This document shows positions 4,557 through 5,708 of a stretch of 5,708 nt of DNA, one piece after another. Origin of the DNA: Hyphomicrobiales bacterium. Lineage in GTDB: Bacteria; Pseudomonadota; Alphaproteobacteria; Micropepsales; Micropepsaceae. The position numbers were made by a program, and so were the translations under genes. The DNA is taken from assembly GCA_017849395.1 (NCBI GenBank), contig JAFIHO010000395.1, forward strand, positions 1-5,708, given 5' to 3'. Below the pieces are notes generated by a model, which worked only from the letters and a program-made list of their open reading frames with translations, was not told the DNA's origin and made no database searches. Within the stretch, counting starts at the first letter, position 1; each line of letters begins with the position of its first letter.

Positions 4557-5225
4557 TCAAAACCAATGTTCCAGCATGTTGATCAGCCGCCGGCGCTCTC
4601 CGTACGAGTTCGTCATTCCCAGCTGCTGCAGGTGAATGGATTCCAACCGCCGATTAAACAATTCCCGGTCTGACGCCAGCCCCGCCAGTTCCAGTGCGCG
4701 AGCGGCATCTTTGCGTTCCGCTTTTTCGATCAGATCGCGTGCGTCCTGCCGAGCGGTCTCCAGATTGCCTCGATGCTCCCGCGCGATGACCGTGGCGTCG
4801 CGATTGGCCGGCACGCTGACAAAGCTAAGCTCCAGAAGCTCACAAGCCAGATACCGCTGCGGCCCCCGCGGGCGTGTCGGGTCCATTGGCTCGGCCTGGA
4901 TGGGATCGAACCCGATCGAAACCGTGTCGACGATGCCGGCCTTGACCAGGCCGCAGATTTCATCGGCCTTGGCGCTGACGCCTGGCGGCGCGAATGCCAC
5001 ATCGGCCACGAGGTTGCCATTGACGAGCCGGGGTTCCGCCCGGCCCACGGGCATTTGCGCGTCGTGTCCGAACAGGACGGGAATCGAATGGGCGAACTTT
5101 ATGCCCGCTTGAACGACAATCTCACCGGTTCGGTCCACCGTCGCGCTGGAGCATTGCACCCGCACGCTCCGGGGACCCAGCGGCTCGCTGGTGAATTTTT
5201 GGGCTTTCAACACGGGGTTTGGCAT
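4557..5225 (-). CDS. HK97-type prohead protease
   Basis: A 222-residue serine protease of the phage HK97 prohead type, which cleaves capsid scaffolding segments (and itself) inside the assembled prohead so that the head can mature. The fold pattern is visible: a strand-rich start with VDRTGEIVVQAGI (30-42), the catalytic-type histidine in PVLFGHD (His54), a conserved glycine/arginine stretch (PVGRAEPRL), and the serine in VDTVSIGF (Ser103). The motif ELLELSFVSVPANRDA follows (129-144, Glu132 as likely third residue). A charged helical tail covers about 150-222, usual for self-cleaved proteases. Length fits the family. The start is supported by AGGAG (5231-5235, minus strand), which overlaps the preceding gene's stop. 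In most phages the major capsid gene, with or without a separate scaffold gene, comes next; here a hairpin-rich gap and the tape measure gene follow instead. Confidence 0.92.
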   Translation of the reverse strand: MPNPVLKAQKFTSEPLGPRSVRVQCSSATVDRTGEIVVQAGIKFAHSIPVLFGHDAQMPVGRAEPRLVNGNLVADVAFAPPGVSAKADEICGLVKAGIVDTVSIGFDPIQAEPMDPTRPRGPQRYLACELLELSFVSVPANRDATVIAREHRGNLETARQDARDLIEKAERKDAARALELAGLASDRELFNRRLESIHLQQLGMTNSYGERRRLINMLEHWF

Positions 5226-5233
5226 TTCGTCTC

Positions 5234-5708
5234 CTACCGGACTAGCAGGGCCGGATTGATGACACCTGACTTCGCGATCCGGACGTTCGCCCGGAACGTC
5301 TCATGCGTCCCATCCGGGGTCGTTGCACCGAGTACGCAGGTGGCGCCCGATACAGCCGTTGCAGCATTGGACGCGGTACCGTTGGCGTTGAGCAGCGTGA
5401 CCTGGGATGGATTATCCACCTGTCCGATGACGGCGCGGAAAAGCCCGCCCGCGTTGCCAGCTCCCGGGATGGCGATGCAGAGCCCCACATCATCGGGGGT
5501 GAAGTTGGCCACAACGCTACTGAAAATGTTCGTGCCCGCGGTGATTGCACCATCGGTTACCTGCCGCGCCATCACCGAATCCCACTTTGACGCGGGGCTC
5601 TCTATGACGCTAGCGACGTCGAAGCTGCCCGCATATCCGGCGGGCGGCCCATTCTTCCAGGTGTTCAGCAGCAAACGCTGCGCATCGTTGGTGCCGATGG
5701 TCTGGCCC
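5234..5708 (-). CDS. Partial phage structural protein with a spike/fibre-like module
   Basis: The gene is cut by the right edge: the frame stays open from 5708, and TTG 5674 is only an internal codon, so the true start lies outside. About 157 C-terminal residues are visible, with the upstream visible part reading GQTIGTNDAQRL and then LLNTWKNGPPAGYAGSFDVA. The stretch from ITAGTNIFSSVVANFTPDDVG through IAIPGAGNAGG to QVTLLNANGTASNAATAVSGA has a pattern I know from phage tail-spike and fibre proteins: a DVG turn, then an IPGAG turn, then VTL and an Ala/Ser/Thr-rich run ending AVSGA. This suggests a beta-rich surface or adhesion module; it is similarity by eye, not a proven domain. The C-terminus is TFRANVRIAKSGVINPALLVR. 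It overlaps the protease ribosome binding site, so the two are co-translated. A head-decoration protein is an alternative. Confidence 0.7.
   Translation of the reverse strand, partial: GQTIGTNDAQRLLLNTWKNGPPAGYAGSFDVASVIESPASKWDSVMARQVTDGAITAGTNIFSSVVANFTPDDVGLCIAIPGAGNAGGLFRAVIGQVDNPSQVTLLNANGTASNAATAVSGATCVLGATTPDGTHETFRANVRIAKSGVINPALLVR

Noticed and set aside
1..5708. CRISPR array, tRNA, integrase or attachment site
   Set aside because: No regularly spaced repeats, no cloverleaf-like segment and no recombinase motif were seen on either strand; the only longer repeats are the two-copy 23-bp pair and the local inverted repeats.

Overview
The window looks like part of a prophage in a moderately GC-rich proteobacterium, most likely an alphaproteobacterium. 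The main support for that is the style of the small ribbon-helix-helix protein and the HK97/lambda-type structural proteins. No host gene, tRNA, integrase or CRISPR array is visible, so the taxonomic call is inference.

Right part (about 1438-5708, all minus strand, transcribed from high to low coordinates): four structural or morphogenesis genes. They are (i) the C-terminal part of a protein entering from the right edge, with a module resembling those of phage tail-spike/fibre proteins; (ii) an HK97-type prohead protease with a visible His/Ser/Glu set; (iii) an 845-residue tail tape measure protein; and (iv) a 125-residue protein of unknown function. Genes i-ii and iii-iv are tightly coupled, with each ribosome binding site overlapping the preceding stop codon. 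A 192-bp non-coding gap holding several inverted repeats separates protease from tape measure. The major capsid, connector and tail-tube genes usually found between those two are absent here.

Left part (1-1291): a divergently transcribed pair of units. One minus-strand gene (9-395) encodes a protein whose N-terminal motif recurs at its C-terminus, with a 23-bp DNA repeat that matches at 22 positions. Facing away from it is a plus-strand run of three small genes (494-1291): a ribbon-helix-helix DNA-binding protein followed by two short unrecognised proteins. The 98-bp divergent region carries a strong interrupted palindrome and one of two copies of the palindrome TGCTAGCA, which is plausible operator architecture. 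The plus-strand unit ends at a perfect 14-bp-stem hairpin (1316-1347), lying between convergent transcription units.

The structural genes would act late, in head maturation and tail-length determination. The left units look like accessory or regulatory cargo at the edge of the structural cluster. No complete novel system can be demonstrated. The best candidates for follow-up are the self-repeating small gene with its divergent regulator locus, and the hairpin-rich protease/tape-measure junction with its missing capsid genes.
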